From assembly GCF_905220565.1 (NCBI RefSeq), contig NC_059416.1:6572001-6636000 (forward strand): DNA of 64,000 bases. Direction: 5' to 3'. A model generated the notes under the pieces. That model searched no databases. It worked only from the letters and a program-made list of their open reading frames with translations, and was not told the origin of the DNA. Of this stretch, positions 11,437 through 22,500 are shown one piece after another. This stretch comes from Melitaea cinxia (taxonomy: Eukaryota > Arthropoda > Insecta > Lepidoptera > Nymphalidae). The position numbers were made by a program, and so were the translations under genes. Within the stretch, counting starts at the first letter, position 1, and each line of letters opens with the position of its first letter.

Positions 11437-12055
11437 ATAATTGTGTTTGCTCGCAAACGAAAAAAAAAAACCGACTTCAATTACATCGACAAGTAATACA
11501 ACGTAGATCGACGAAAAAATAGTCAAGCAACTACGCGTTATCAAAGATTACTCAAAAAGTAGTTATCAGATCTCGATAAAATTTATATGTGACTACATGA
11601 TAAACATCAGCTTTCGATTAAATTAAAAGTTATCAAAATCGGTACACACAGTAAAAAGTTATTACAGATTTTCGAGAATTTCCCTCGATTTCTCTAGGAT
11701 TCCATCATCAGATCCCGGTTCCTTATTACGGTACCAAACTAGGGATATCCCCTTTCTAACAAAAAAAGAATTATCAAAATCGGTACATCCAGTAGAAAGT
11801 TATGCGGTATAATACAGCGTAGGTCGACGAAAAAAGCGTCAAGTAAAAACGCATTATTAGATATAACTCGAAAAGTAGTTGTTAGATCTCAAATAAATTT
11901 AAATGGGACCAATTGGCACACACCACCTTTCGATTAAAACAAAATTTGTCGAAATCGATCTACCCGGTCAAAAGTTCTGATGTAACATACATAAAAAAAA
12001 AAAAAAAAAAAAATACAGTCGAATTGAGAACCTCCTCCTTTTTTGGAAGTCGGTT
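11437..12055 (-). repeat. HINE-type repeat, full-length copy 3
   Basis: On the plus strand it opens ATAATTGTG, hairpin GTTTGC-tc-GCAAAC, A-run, ACCGACTTC and closes GGAAGTCGGTT. Flanking bases fit insertion between two Ts (element orientation). The interior contains two diverged copies of a ~160-bp module. The frame at 11913-12131 is a by-product of this repeat, not a gene. Confidence 0.8.
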
Positions 12056-12833
12056 AAATATAACTTTACACGAATCATTAAATGTTTCACTTCACACATC
12101 ACGTAGAATCAATCTAGCTTTTGAACCTTAACAAGACTAAACTAAAAGGCACACCACTCACCATTCCAAGTTTTGAAATGGACAGTTGAGTTGAAATTGA
12201 GTTTATCGAAGTAATGTATGTTACGATTAGAAGAAGCTTTGACGAGAATTTTAATGCTAAATAAGGGTTTTGAATTGACAAATATAATTGTCAATTTTGA
12301 ATAATGAATATATGGGTATTACTGTTTAAATTAATAGCGTTTGCTTATTGCTTATTTAATTTAATAAATCGTGGATATTCTTTTCGTGACTACTGTGTAC
12401 TGCCACTTTTATATTGTATATTTTCAACAAGTCCACTTTAATCTTAACTTTATTTTATCTAAGATATCGTCAAATATTGCTGTACCTTACGAAAGACTAG
12501 CTTATATTTAAAAATTAGAAATTTATTACGTAAGAAACGTATGCTTTTTTTATTTTTCATTGTGCATAAATATTTCTACTAAATATATATTATATCACGA
12601 AATATAACCCTTATCCCTTATCGAGAAAAAAACAACAGCTTATCTTTATGGACTACATTTCCTTAGACTTCCTTCTCATTTTGTTACAGCAAGCAGTAAA
12701 TTAACCAGGCAGATAACGTATATCAATCAATAACATGTACATTTGTAGCCATGTAATAATATTGAATTCAGTAGAAACAATTTTAATTAGTTTGCTATAG
12801 TATGTTGCTAATTGACCTTTTTTATCTTTTCAG

Positions 12834-12866
12834 GTGAATAAACAAACCAAATGGAATAAAACATTG
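12834..12866 (+). other. Candidate 33-bp microexon
   Basis: A pyrimidine tract ending CTTTTCAG is followed by 33 bp and then GTAAGTTTG, an ideal donor. The block reads through in one frame as 11 codons (VNKQTKWNKTL). Splice signals are textbook quality but chance pairs are expected in 64 kb, and no neighbouring exon was found. Confidence 0.2.
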
Positions 12867-12914
12867 GTAAGTTTGTTTCAATATTTCATAAATGCCTATT
12901 TATTATCAATTTGT

Positions 12915-13267
12915 TATTTAGTTATAGTATGTTGCTAACTGTGCTGTGTGGCTACGGCACTAAAGAATTTAGCCACCCCCTCTCTTCCCGTGGGTGTCGT
13001 AAGAAGCGACTAAGGGATAACAAGGTTCCACATCCACCTTGGAACTTAAGAAGCCGACCGATGGCGGGATAACCATCCAACTGCTGGCTTTGAAATACAC
13101 AGGCCGAAGACGGGCAGCAGCGTCTTCGGTGCGACAAAGCCAATACTGCGGTCACCAACCCGCCTGCCCAGCGTGGTGACTATGGGCAAAACACATGAGT
13201 TCACGTTATTTTTGGCGTAAACTTGTGGAGGCCTATGTCCAGCAGTGGACTGTATAGGCTGTAATGA
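12915..13267 (+). mobile_element. RTE-tailed SINE (family B), copy 1, with 5' filler
   Basis: The body from about 12942 (TGCTGTGTGGCTACGGC) to TAGGCTGTAATGA matches the copies at 52442 and 57716. It ends with the RTE-like TGGAGGCCTATGTCCAGCAG. TATCAATTTGT flanks it at 12904-12914 and 13268-13278. The 27 bp between the left duplication and the SINE body are a near-copy of 12785-12813. Contains two stems, GTTCCA/TGGAAC and CCGAAGAC/GTCTTCGG. Frames on either strand here are not genes. Confidence 0.8.
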
Positions 13268-13454
13268 TATCAATTTGTAAACATGTTTTTTTAAGATAAT
13301 ATGCTATTCATAATATATCGTCAGATACCAGATTCTTTCTGATACTTGTAAAGATTAGGTAGGTACATATAGATTAGGCAAGACCCGCAACGCTTTCTTG
13401 ATGATTGCAGTATAATGTCAAAAGTATATAATAATGCATATCTGTCGTAACCGA

Positions 13455-13505
13455 CGTAAATTAAGGTCGGTTTTTTTTTTTGTTTGAGAACAAACAATCA
13501 TTTAT
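13455..13505 (+). repeat. HINE-type repeat, 3'-end fragment
   Basis: GGTCGGTTTTT...TGTTTGAGAACAAACAATCATTT matches the hairpin-bearing 3' end of the family in decayed form. The surrounding 13279-14640 shows A+T-rich sequence with no other feature that I can support. Confidence 0.45.
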
Positions 13506-14644
13506 TGTATATGTTAAATTACTTAATCTAAATAATATTAGTGTTCGCTTTTCATCCATTTCAAATGACGAAGACAAATAATTGTTAAAATATGCTGCTA
13601 AATGCCGAATAATAAAGCGCTGTTAATGTTATTTTGATTCAATCGAATTGAAGTCGGCTTAAATTTTCTTATGATAATGGAAATATAATTACCTCAACCT
13701 CTTACAACATTAATTTAATTTTATATAATATAATGAAATTAAGTTCTAAGGCTTTACAATATGGAGCTAATTACAGACTAATTACTTTATTACGTAAGTT
13801 ATAGTATTTATTAACATTTATGGAAAATAATATATTGAATACTAATTTTATAATAGTAGTAAATGTACTGATTCTGATTATTTAGATAATAGGTATTTAT
13901 TTATACCATAATTTAATGTTACCTTTCGATAATATTGGGCCTTAATGAAGTTAAAAAGTAGAGAGTGTGTAATATATATATAAAAAAAAAAAAAAAAACT
14001 AACACATGTAACTTCCAATGTCCCTTCTGTCACGGCTTCTTATTGTATATCATTTAAACTTTATGTTAATCAATCATCGCATAGCGTGACAATATTATTA
14101 TTCATAATAATTATTCATTTCACTCTTATCTTATTTAATAGTTTATTTTGTTATACCACTCCATTAAATATTCTTATAAACCATATAAGGTGCATGTTAT
14201 GAAATAAAATGGGTAGTGAAAACGCTGAGAGAAACGGTTTACCTACAGCGCTTTTTGCTTTTTATGTGAGACTGGCTAGGCGCACGGTTTCACTTTCGTT
14301 AGTTTGAAGGAAAAACGTACTAATGTTTTATATAGCCTACAGCTACCTCGTTAAACGGATTATCCAACTTCAAATTTTTTTGAAGTTTATTAGAGTTTAC
14401 TTCCTTAAGAATCGATTTTCATATATGCTTCCGGTATTGAAAAAATCTAAAAAATTACCTCCCTCTACAGAAAAAAAATTCCATCTATTGGAACCAATAG
14501 GATTCCAATGGATGCCATCTTAGATAGATAGATGGCGTTATTTAAATCGTTTATTTACAATTTGATATAGAATGAATCTTTAGTCTTTAGTCTTAAAATA
14601 GTAAGCCTTTTTGTACCTATTTAGACACTAGATTGCAGTAAAAA

Positions 14645-14935
14645 ACTCCAGTCGTGCTTCGGATCTGACACACATATTTTTTTTAATTCGATCTATTAAT
14701 TCCTGAGATTAGTGCGTCCAAACAAACAAACTCTTCAAATTTGTAATTTTGTATAGGAACGTAATAGTTTTGGTATACTATTACGTATTTATACAAAATT
14801 ATTTACTGTACCAACGAGAATAGCAAGCGTCAATTTATTTTTCGCTTTCAGAGTTCAATTGTTTTCATTAATTATAATTTGAAAATTCTAGTTGCATGTC
14901 GGACCTGACGCACATACTTTTTGTATTTAAAATTC
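14645..14935. repeat. Diverged direct repeat with an intervening 10-bp-arm hairpin
   Basis: 'AGTCGTGCTTCGGATCTGAC' (14650) and 'AGTTGCATGTCGGACCTGAC' (14889) lie 239 bp apart and both run into 'CACATA(T/C)TTTTT'. Between them ACGTAATAGT and ACTATTACGT (14759-14768, 14777-14786) form a hairpin. Probably pieces of an unclassified repeat. Confidence 0.45.
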
Positions 14936-14944
14936 ATATAATTA

Positions 14945-15137
14945 CTAGCTCTGACCCCGCAAACGTTGTTTTGCCATATATTTTATTAACCCCCTTAATC
15001 CTCCCTTCCTTATAACTTAGGGATATGAAAAATAGATGTTGGTCGATTCTCAGACCTACCCGATACGCACACAAAAGTTCATAAAAATCGGTCCAGCCGT
15101 TTCGGAGGAGTATGTTAACTAACATTGTAACACGAGA
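14945..15137 (-). mobile_element. Short non-autonomous Helitron, 193 bp
   Basis: Minus-strand copy beginning TCTCGTGTTACAATG and ending CAGAGCTAG then T. Interior text such as 'CCGAAACGGCTGGACCGATT' is shared with the copy at 33185-33368. Confidence 0.75.
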
Positions 15138-15178
15138 ATTTTATAAGAGTTTATAAGATATAACGATGTGTATTATAG

Positions 15179-15363
15179 ATTACAGAAATCCATCTAGGAG
15201 ATGCGTTATGTGTTTTATCTATCATCAAACGGACGCTAAATTTAGTTGCTCCATCCGCCGAAGTTTATTTATGTCCAGAGATATTTACCGAGGGGCTTGA
15301 AAGAGAAATTGGCATTGATAGATGGATGGCGGATTATTGTAAAATAGTTATGAAATTTTGATG
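15179..15363 (+). other. Candidate coding exon of unknown identity
   Basis: A 61-codon stop-free frame follows 'TGTGTATTATAG' (possible acceptor) and ends in TGA at 15363. The peptide has a natural-looking composition, with segments GDALCVLSIIKRTLNLVAPS and EVYLCPEIFTEGLEREIGID, and codons that are less A/T-biased than the flanks. It could be a terminal exon, or an internal one ending at GTAAAA near 15339. I do not recognise the family. No start codon, partner exon or poly(A) signal is evident, and a Helitron lies about 40 bp upstream. Chance is a serious alternative. Confidence 0.25.
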
Positions 15364-15886
15364 ATACGTTGATTATAAGCAGTGATATAAAGATATTTTT
15401 AAAATATTTTTATTTAAGTTTAGATTTAAGATTCCAAGGTATTACCTTTTCTGTTAATATTATGAAGTAGTCGTCTTAAAATTTTATCAATTTAATCTGA
15501 TAGAAATATCGTCGGTTGGTAACAAACACCGAAAGTGTTTAAGAGAGATATGCTGAAATAATGTAATGGAAAAAACGAATAAATGCTGGCAGGTTAATTT
15601 AAATGTAATAATAATTATGGTTATATTTTCTTGATAAAACCGTATTACTACGAGTAGAACTATGAGTAAACGCATAAAAAAAATTGAGAGTATATTTAAC
15701 AGGATATCATATTAGTCATTTAGACATTTCGTTACTGTGTTATTTGTTACTAGTAAAATATTGACTAATTTAGCAGGATTTTTAGCCTTTTATATTTATT
15801 TGAAATTTATTCTGTCAGCCTTATAATAATAATATTCTACTAAATGTTTTTTGAAGTTATCAAAATTAAAATAGTTGTATGGATAT
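15364..15886. other. Unannotated A+T-rich stretch
   Basis: Nothing recognisable; the minus-strand frame at 15487-15675 lacks features. Confidence 0.6.
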
Positions 15887-15896
15887 CTCATTAACA

Positions 15897-16002
15897 ATGA
15901 TGGCTGGACGAGGATTGCGGAAAACCGGGATGTCTGGCGCGAGCTTAGGGAGTCCTATGTCTAGCAGTGGAGTGCAATAGGCTGAACTGACTGACTGACT
16001 GA
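15897..16002 (+). mobile_element. RTE-type LINE, 106-bp 3' tail
   Basis: Matches the last ~100 bp of the RTE LINE at 54925-56385 (reads GGATTGCGG..CCGGGATGTCTGGCGCGAG..) and ends in (CTGA)n, a microsatellite tail typical of RTE elements. CTCATTAACA flanks it at 15887-15896 and 16003-16012, a 10-bp target duplication. Extreme 5' truncation. Confidence 0.85.
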
Positions 16003-16012
16003 CTCATTAACA

Positions 16013-16504
16013 GTATTTAGAAAAAACTAAAGTAACTTAAGTATATAATCAATAATATATAATATAATTAATATCTCATTTCTCAATCTGTTTCACATTA
16101 ATTTCGTAGATAATAGCCTGCGAGGGTTTGTCTTTGCGTCATTCCTAATCTAACGCGTCACTGTTATTACGTCATAATTATACAAAGTAAATCCCCTGAA
16201 AGATAATAAGTAAGGTAATAATTTTAAGTTGGAGTGATAATATGAAGTACTTTAGTGCTTCTGAATGAAAATCACGAATTTTTCATTCAATAATCATTCA
16301 CCAGAACTGTTTCTATTTAATAATATAATAAATATTATTAATATTTATTAGATACATGTAGGTCGTATGTATAATAAATAGATATATTTATATAAACTTA
16401 TTTTGAAACGATTACATCCAAGTATTTACCCACCCCACTGGATACAGACCTTAGAGAAGATCACAGTAAAATAAAAATAAATAATATTGTTATCAAGCAT
16501 GTTA
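16013..16504. other. Unannotated A+T-rich stretch
   Basis: No feature seen. Confidence 0.6.
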
Positions 16505-16680
16505 GTGTTCCTGAGGTTAGTAAGGTGGCCCGAACGGCGGTGGGAGTGGGGTATAAGGTGGTAGGCTCTGCAATGCGCTTGAAATGTTCCTAGTATGGTA
16601 TGCGTCCATTGCCTACGCGGTATTCGCTTATTATCTGGGCGGACTCACGCTTGTTTGCCACCTATTTATTACAAAAAAAG
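16505..16680 (+). repeat. Fragment of dispersed repeat family C (LINE-tail-like)
   Basis: 'GTTCCTGAGGTTAGTAAGGT...' to 'ACGCTTGTTTGCCACCTA' aligns by eye with the family C copies at 46607 and 59516, in diverged form. Confidence 0.5.
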
Positions 16681-16775
16681 TTGTTAAATACGATAACTGA
16701 TGCATTACCTGCCTTACTTCTTCTTTTTTAGGGTTAATGGCTTTCAATAGTGCCAAATGAGCTTTACCTGCCTTA

Positions 16776-17192
16776 GGGGGCGTTCATAAAATACGTGAGA
16801 TATCTAAGGAGGGGAGAAGGTCGAGTCAAATCTCATCTAATCTTACGTTGGAGAGAAGGGTCGGGGGGCCTCGGCAAATATGACGCATTTTTTTTCTGAT
16901 TGAAAAGTATTATTTAAGTATTCTATTGTTAAATTTTTATTACACTTATAATTAAACTCTCAGCACTATTGATTAATAGTCTGAACTAGTCGTTAATAAA
17001 AGCACGAAGCATTTTTTTTCTTTTTACAATAACAATCCAACGCGTTTACGTAAGAAACCCACATTTTGAAAAATCTCACGTGAGATTGGGGAATGGGGGA
17101 GGGGTTGAATAAAATCTCATGACATCTCACCAGGAGGGGAGGGAGGGACAGAAAATTTAAAAAAACACCTCACGTAATTTATGGACGCCCCC
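16776..17192. mobile_element. PIF/Harbinger-like MITE, 417 bp
   Basis: Terminal inverted repeats of 24 bp (16776-16799 and 17169-17192) match at 22 positions, starting GGGGGCGT(T/C)CATAAA. TTA flanks both ends (16773-16775, 17193-17195), the 3-bp TWA target duplication of PIF/Harbinger. Subterminal 'ATCTCACGTGAGATT'-type words recur inside. No coding capacity, so it depends on a transposase elsewhere. Superfamily call rests on duplication length and GGG terminus. Confidence 0.75.
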
Positions 17193-17195
17193 TTA

Positions 17196-19374
17196 ATAAT
17201 TAAGACCCTATCTCTATAAATTACCAAGCTCAATAACTCGTAACCTTTTCGTTTTCTCTGAAAACTGATAATACTCAAAATCATTTATTGAAGTTCAGGC
17301 TTATCTGTAGATTTATTTTAATAGTATAAACTACGGTACTTAGGGACAAAATTTTTGTCATTTGAGAGAAAAGATCTACACCCAATATTACTGGAGTGAT
17401 ATTAGGTATATACATATTATAATTAATAATTTATTACATTTATATATCAGGCATCGAATTGAACCACCAATTTTGTTGCAGTATAACTGCCAACTACAGC
17501 TTTGAGCCAAACAAGATTACAAATAATAATACATTTACACGTTTTCAAACTGTAAGCTTTTAATTGAGAGGATGTGGATATTTTTATAATTATTCAACCA
17601 TACTGTGTTCATTAATATTTAAATTAACAGCAACGGATATAGATTATGAAAAAATTCAAAGAATTTAAATTTACAGTATCGATAGTGTAGCGTCTAAAAC
17701 AGTTTGCGATAGATAACTATGTTTTTACCATAGAATTTGGTATTTTATATACTATATCTGAGCAATTCCACGTTATGACTTTCATTCACTTTCAAAGTCA
17801 CTTCCTAAATTTTAGAAAAAGTCCAAAATTCGAGAATATCTTAGTTCGTAGTATTGACTCAAATAACGCAAACTTTCGGCGGGAACGGCGACCAAGATAA
17901 AGACGAATAGATAGCTAGACAAAATGGAAAACAGTATGGATTCTGCCTCAATATTGATTATGCGACCTTCCACATATATCTTTCATAATCTCCATCTTCA
18001 ATGTATCCGACCTTTTAAAGATTTTTAACGATATATGTATGGTACTATAATAATAGATTTGTTATAGACTCTGTTGTCATATCTACTGATTTAGTAAAGT
18101 TCTTACCGTCCACTGTACCTATATTGTATAATTTAAGTTTATACGCTTTGTAAATTCCAACATGCTTAACTTAATATACGATATTATTGTTCTCTCTTTA
18201 ATTTCAAACATAATGAGAATTCTTCGAATATTTTTCTTAATTAATAACGTTTTTAATTTCCACTATTGCCATGAGAAATTGTAGACAGTAAATTAGTTTG
18301 ACTTTTAATTAATAAGACTTGTAAAAACGTGCTTACATTTAAGATATACAATGAACATTATTACATTCATCTATTTAAATAAAGAACTGGATAATTTAGA
18401 TTAGATTTAGATTGCAAATATCAAGCTTTCTGTATTTGATTCTATAAAATGAGTGAGGTAACGACCTCTTACGATTTCTGTTTTTGATTGATTTGTTCAG
18501 TCTATAACATCCACTAGGTACCACCTTTCACCACGTAGCTCTAATGTCGTAGTAAAAGTTCGGTTTCTAACCAAACACGATCGACTGTAGATTGGCAAAA
18601 TAGCTTACCTAGTTGAAAACTACCGTTGATTTACGAGGATCTTATCAATGTGTTATAGAATCTTATCTATAGTATTTAATAGTATAGGTAAAGTAAAAGT
18701 AAATATCGCTTGTTACAAACTGCCGAACGTTCAGTTTTACGAATTGTTTTTATTCGCAGACAGAAAACAGATATGTTCGTTTACTAACCAGACCACAATT
18801 TTAACATAAATATGCGCAACGACTTCGTGCAAAACGAATTTTTAGCTTTTTTAAATTTCGTATCCAAATTTTACGATGCTTTCGCGGATCTTTTATAGAC
18901 TTAGTTGTTGGTTGTGCTAGCGGTCACACGTTTGTTTACCACTCACCTTATATATGCCGTGGTCGGGTCGCTTGTACAGTCACGATTCAAAGTTAATGAA
19001 AACTAGATGAAAATATAGTCTATATTTCTGGTATTTGATTAAATTAAGGCTAAAATAAAATATAAAATAATATACGATATAAAATATAATATAAAATAAA
19101 ATATAAAATAATAATATATAGATAGGTATAATAAATAAATTACGAACCCAAAATTTAATAAATGCCTAAAGATATTTTTGACATCAGTATTATATGGATA
19201 AAGACGATACGTTGGAGGACATCAAAAGAAATCTCAATTTACACTTCAGAATTCACACTTTCACCGAAAGAGTCAAGTTAATCGAAAAGGGTCTCGATTG
19301 GGGAATGAATTATTAATGTCAGAGATAATATAAGAAATGAAATTCAGAAAATATTGTTTTTATGTATTTTGTTT
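17196..19374. other. Unannotated A+T-rich stretch
   Basis: About 19040-19130 is an imperfect TAAAATA-type simple repeat. A G+C-richer patch at 18900-18985 and a 40-codon frame at 19196-19317 were inspected and are not convincing as genes. Confidence 0.5.
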
Positions 19375-19615
19375 TATTCAACTAGGTCGCCAAAAAAGCG
19401 TAAATCTCACCTGATGGTAAGCGGTTACCGTAGCCTATAGACGTCTGTAACAAACACTACAATCATCGCAATTGAGTTGCCGACCCTACCGAGTTCTGGT
19501 CACCTTGCACCACAGGAGCATAACACTGCTTGAAAGCAGTATTATTTAGCTGTGATTTTCTGTGAGGTTGAGATACTACCCCAGTCGGACTGCTCCATAT
19601 TTTAAGCAGATATTT
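19375..19615 (-). repeat. Dispersed repeat family C, near-complete copy
   Basis: Reverse complement of the copies at 46607 and 59516: shared words include 'CTGATGGTAAGCGGTTACCGT', here split, 'GGAGCATAACACTGCTT' and 'CAGTCGGACTGCTCCATATT'. Ends at a TTTTATT stretch on the left. Probably a LINE 3' tail or SINE; no promoter boxes seen. Confidence 0.6.
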
Positions 19616-20054
19616 TTGTTTTTGCGTACGTAAAAACTCCAAAGGTTTTCTTTAATTCTTTTCTTTAAGAAAACAAACAATGCTTACGACGTCGGGCTCG
19701 TTATGAATAATCTGTTTGTTCAGAGGAAAATGTTCAAACGCGGAAGTTTGTTTTGAAAATTAACTTACAACAATATTAAAAAGGGTTTGTTTGGTTTATG
19801 TAGATCTCAAGAGAAAATATTTAGGTATAGAAAAAAAAAATTCAATGCATAGGTTTATTTTTTACTCGCCCGCTGGAGCTGTTTATTTTTTTCCTGACCT
19901 TTGTTGTCACGATTTTTTATTTATTTAAATGTACATTTATATACAGTGTGAAACACAGTTAGCCTTTATCCTGAAACACAAGATTTAGGTTACGTTTAGC
20001 TACCTGAAATAGAAGAAAGTCTAGATTCATGAACAATGGGAAAATTTCTAGACA

Positions 20055-20130
20055 ATTTTTTTTTATACAGTGATAGGCTTGCGTTTGACCACTATTTCAC
20101 CTGATGATAAGTGAAAATGTAATCGATAGG
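20055..20130 (-). repeat. CR1-like LINE 3'-tail fragment
   Basis: 'TGATAGGCTTGCGTTTGACC...TTTCACCTGATGATAAGTG' resembles the 3' UTR of the LINE at 24598-26393 ('ACTAGCGCTTGACTGCGATC...CACCTGAAGTCAAGTG'). Confidence 0.5.
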
Positions 20131-20239
20131 AACGACGAAGTAACAATGAAATTCTTCTGTAAGATTGAAGTCGTTCCATTTTCATGCTGCTCTAGATTTT
20201 GAGCAAGATACGCTACGACAATATCTGTGCGTAGAGCAC

Positions 20240-20335
20240 TTATAAAAAATATACAAACATTTATCACGTACGGAGGTCGAACCCTTAACGTTTTCCCAAC
20301 ACCCGGTTAGTATTTTCACTGCAATAACCCATCAT
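20240..20335 (-). mobile_element. tRNA-derived SINE fragment, 5' head
   Basis: On the minus strand a B-box-like GGGTTCGACCTCC is followed by GTACGTGATAAATGTTTGTA, parallel to GGGTTCGATCCCC..CATGACAAACAT in the complete SINE at 62586. The 3' half is missing. Confidence 0.5.
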
Positions 20336-21109
20336 ATTATTAATATTTAACAAAAAAAGTTAAGAGCACACTTAAAGCACTTTTCCATTAGAAATTCAAA
20401 CGTGTTTTTTTTTACATTAAATAATCAAACAAGCAGTAGACTGAAAAAATCCATAGCGTACGAAGGTTCGAGAATAAATTTCATAAATTATGTAAAACAG
20501 GAAGCTATTGAAGGATCGGAGCAGAATGGAACAGTCAATATCGGCATCGCTTTAGCTGAAACACGATTATATGAATAATTGAGGTTATGTCAATGTTATT
20601 ACTATAATATATGACTAATCAGTAAGATTTTATTGAGAAAACATTCATAGATATTATACATTGAATTATATGAAATTATAATGTAGGTATGTACAAGACA
20701 TTACATGTGAATTAAATTTACACTCGCGTTCATAATTGTTTCAACTATCTCTTTAATACGAGTATGTATCATAGCGATATATTTTGTAACCAATGACAAT
20801 AAGTCTAATTTTTGCACAATTTCATATTATTTAATATGTGTATTATGTTGTATGAGTTTATGAGTTTACATATTTTCATAATTGAAATTCTGAAAAAAGA
20901 GGGTTCCTTAGATTGTCAAAAATTTCTCTAGCAAATAGCGGGATTCTTTAACAGTGAAGCAACGTGTCCTGAAAAAATTGAAAGGAAAAGTAAAGTAACC
21001 ACCAGGACTAGGAGTATAACGTTTCGTAAACATTTTGCGAGCATTAATTTTGCCTTATAATCTTCTCATTGATCTTGCATTAGGCTTTATTTCTAGTACA
21101 TCAATCACT
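20336..21109. other. Unannotated stretch
   Basis: A 45-codon open segment near 20425-20565 was noted but cannot be told from chance. The rest is A+T-rich. Confidence 0.5.
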
Positions 21110-21335
21110 TCAGCCTTCCACAGTCCACTGCTGGACATAGGTCTCCCCAAGTTCGCGCAAGACATTACGGCAGGAACTCATGTGTTTTGCCCATAGTCAC
21201 CACGCTGGCCGGGTGGGTTAGTGACCGAAGGGCTTGCTTTGTCGCACCGAATACGCTGCTGCTCGTTTTCGTGCTGTGTATTTGAAAGCCAGCAATTGGA
21301 TGGTTATCCAACTGCTTGCTTTAACAATGGCTGGT
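21110..21335 (-). mobile_element. RTE-tailed SINE (family B), partial and diverged
   Basis: Reverse complement of family B from the RTE-like end ('CAGTCCACTGCTGGACATAGG') through 'CATAGTCACCACGCTGG' to 'TGGATGGTTATCCAACTGC'. The 5' head is missing. The region 21336-22195 beyond it shows no feature. Confidence 0.7.
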
Positions 21336-22199
21336 TATATATATATTTGTAGTACATAACATAACAATAAAATGTCAGATGATTCAGAGATGATAACCGA
21401 TTAAAGTCGGAAAAAACATCTATAAATATTTATCAGCCGATAATGTTTGACTTGTACCATTAATATGAAATGTTATTGTAATTCTTAAATGAATAAATAT
21501 TTATTTTTACGACATAATTTAGAAAGACATATTAAAATTATTTTTGTGAATTAGCATCGAGCACCGACGTGATTGCTTATAAAGGCGATAATATTATAGT
21601 TATTAGTCGAAATCGTTTTTGTAATAAAATATGTGACAGAAGATCTTAGATAGATAGACTCTTCGATAGAAAATTGCACTTTTGTGGTGATTTTCCATGC
21701 AAAAAATACCATAAAATTTTCCAGCTTTGTTAAAATTGCCAAAAAAATGTTTGTGATGATTTCTTTTATACCTTGCTAACAGTTATGATTACAACAAGAC
21801 TATGCTATAAAGACTTTAATATCCGTAATAAAATGAGTGATGATACATAGTGTGTGTTTATATTTATTGATAAAGATAACTTAATGAAATATATTTTCAA
21901 CTATGTAGGTATTTATTTGCTCACCTGTGGGAAACAGTTACAGACATCGCTCTAATTAATTTTCTTACGTACCCATAAAGATATATAGCTCATTATACTG
22001 ATAATACGTCAAGCACAATAAATAAACCACCTATAGTTTCCACTGGTTATTAATTCAAACTTATCAATATACTTAAGATTAAACGCTAAAGTACTTACTG
22101 AACCCAATGTAATATCAGTTAATTGACTTCGATAATATTCAATTGAAACTGACATGATATACGGCCGTGGTAACAATGTAATGTTATTTATACATTTTT

Positions 22200-22500
22200 T
22201 TATGTACGACGCGATGGCGTAACAGTCAAAGCACTGGTTTGTGGCTTTTGCGCTGACAGTTGTTGGTTCGGTACCCGCACATGATAAATATTTGTATCGG
22301 CCATACAGACTTTTGCCGTGGTCTGGGTGTTTGTGCAGCCGGAGCACGTTAAGCCGTCGGTCCCGGTTGTTATCATGTAGGGAATATATCCGCTAACCCG
22401 CATTGGAGCACCGTGATGGGTTAAGCTCTGATCCTTTTTCTACATCGAGGAAGAGGCCTATGCCCTGCATTGGGATATTACAGGCCTTAGCGTAGCGTAA
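22200..22500 (+). mobile_element. tRNA-derived SINE (family A), diverged near-full copy
   Basis: Head GACGCGATGGCGTAACAG...GTTGGTTCGGTACCCGC resembles A and B boxes, with the B box altered (GGTTCGGTA). Middle CGTTAAGCCGTCGGTCCCGG and tail GAGGCCTATGCCCTGCATTG..TTACAGG match the copy at 62586. Frames on the minus strand here are by-products. Confidence 0.75.

Noticed and set aside
11913..12131. Plus-strand frames beginning MAHTTFRLKQNLSK, repeated at 40498
   Set aside because: They lie in copies of the HINE-type repeat and run through a poly(A) tract; no coding signal.
12952..13273. Minus-strand frames with 'VLALSHRRRCCPSSACVFQS' seen again at 28744, 52452 and 57726
   Set aside because: The recurring peptide is a by-product of family B SINE copies on the opposite strand, not a gene family.
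19196..19317. 40-codon frame starting MDKDDTLEDIKRN
   Set aside because: Length is within chance expectation, with no supporting context.
20425..20565. 45-codon open segment with mixed amino-acid composition
   Set aside because: Too short, no splice signals or start, no recognised family.
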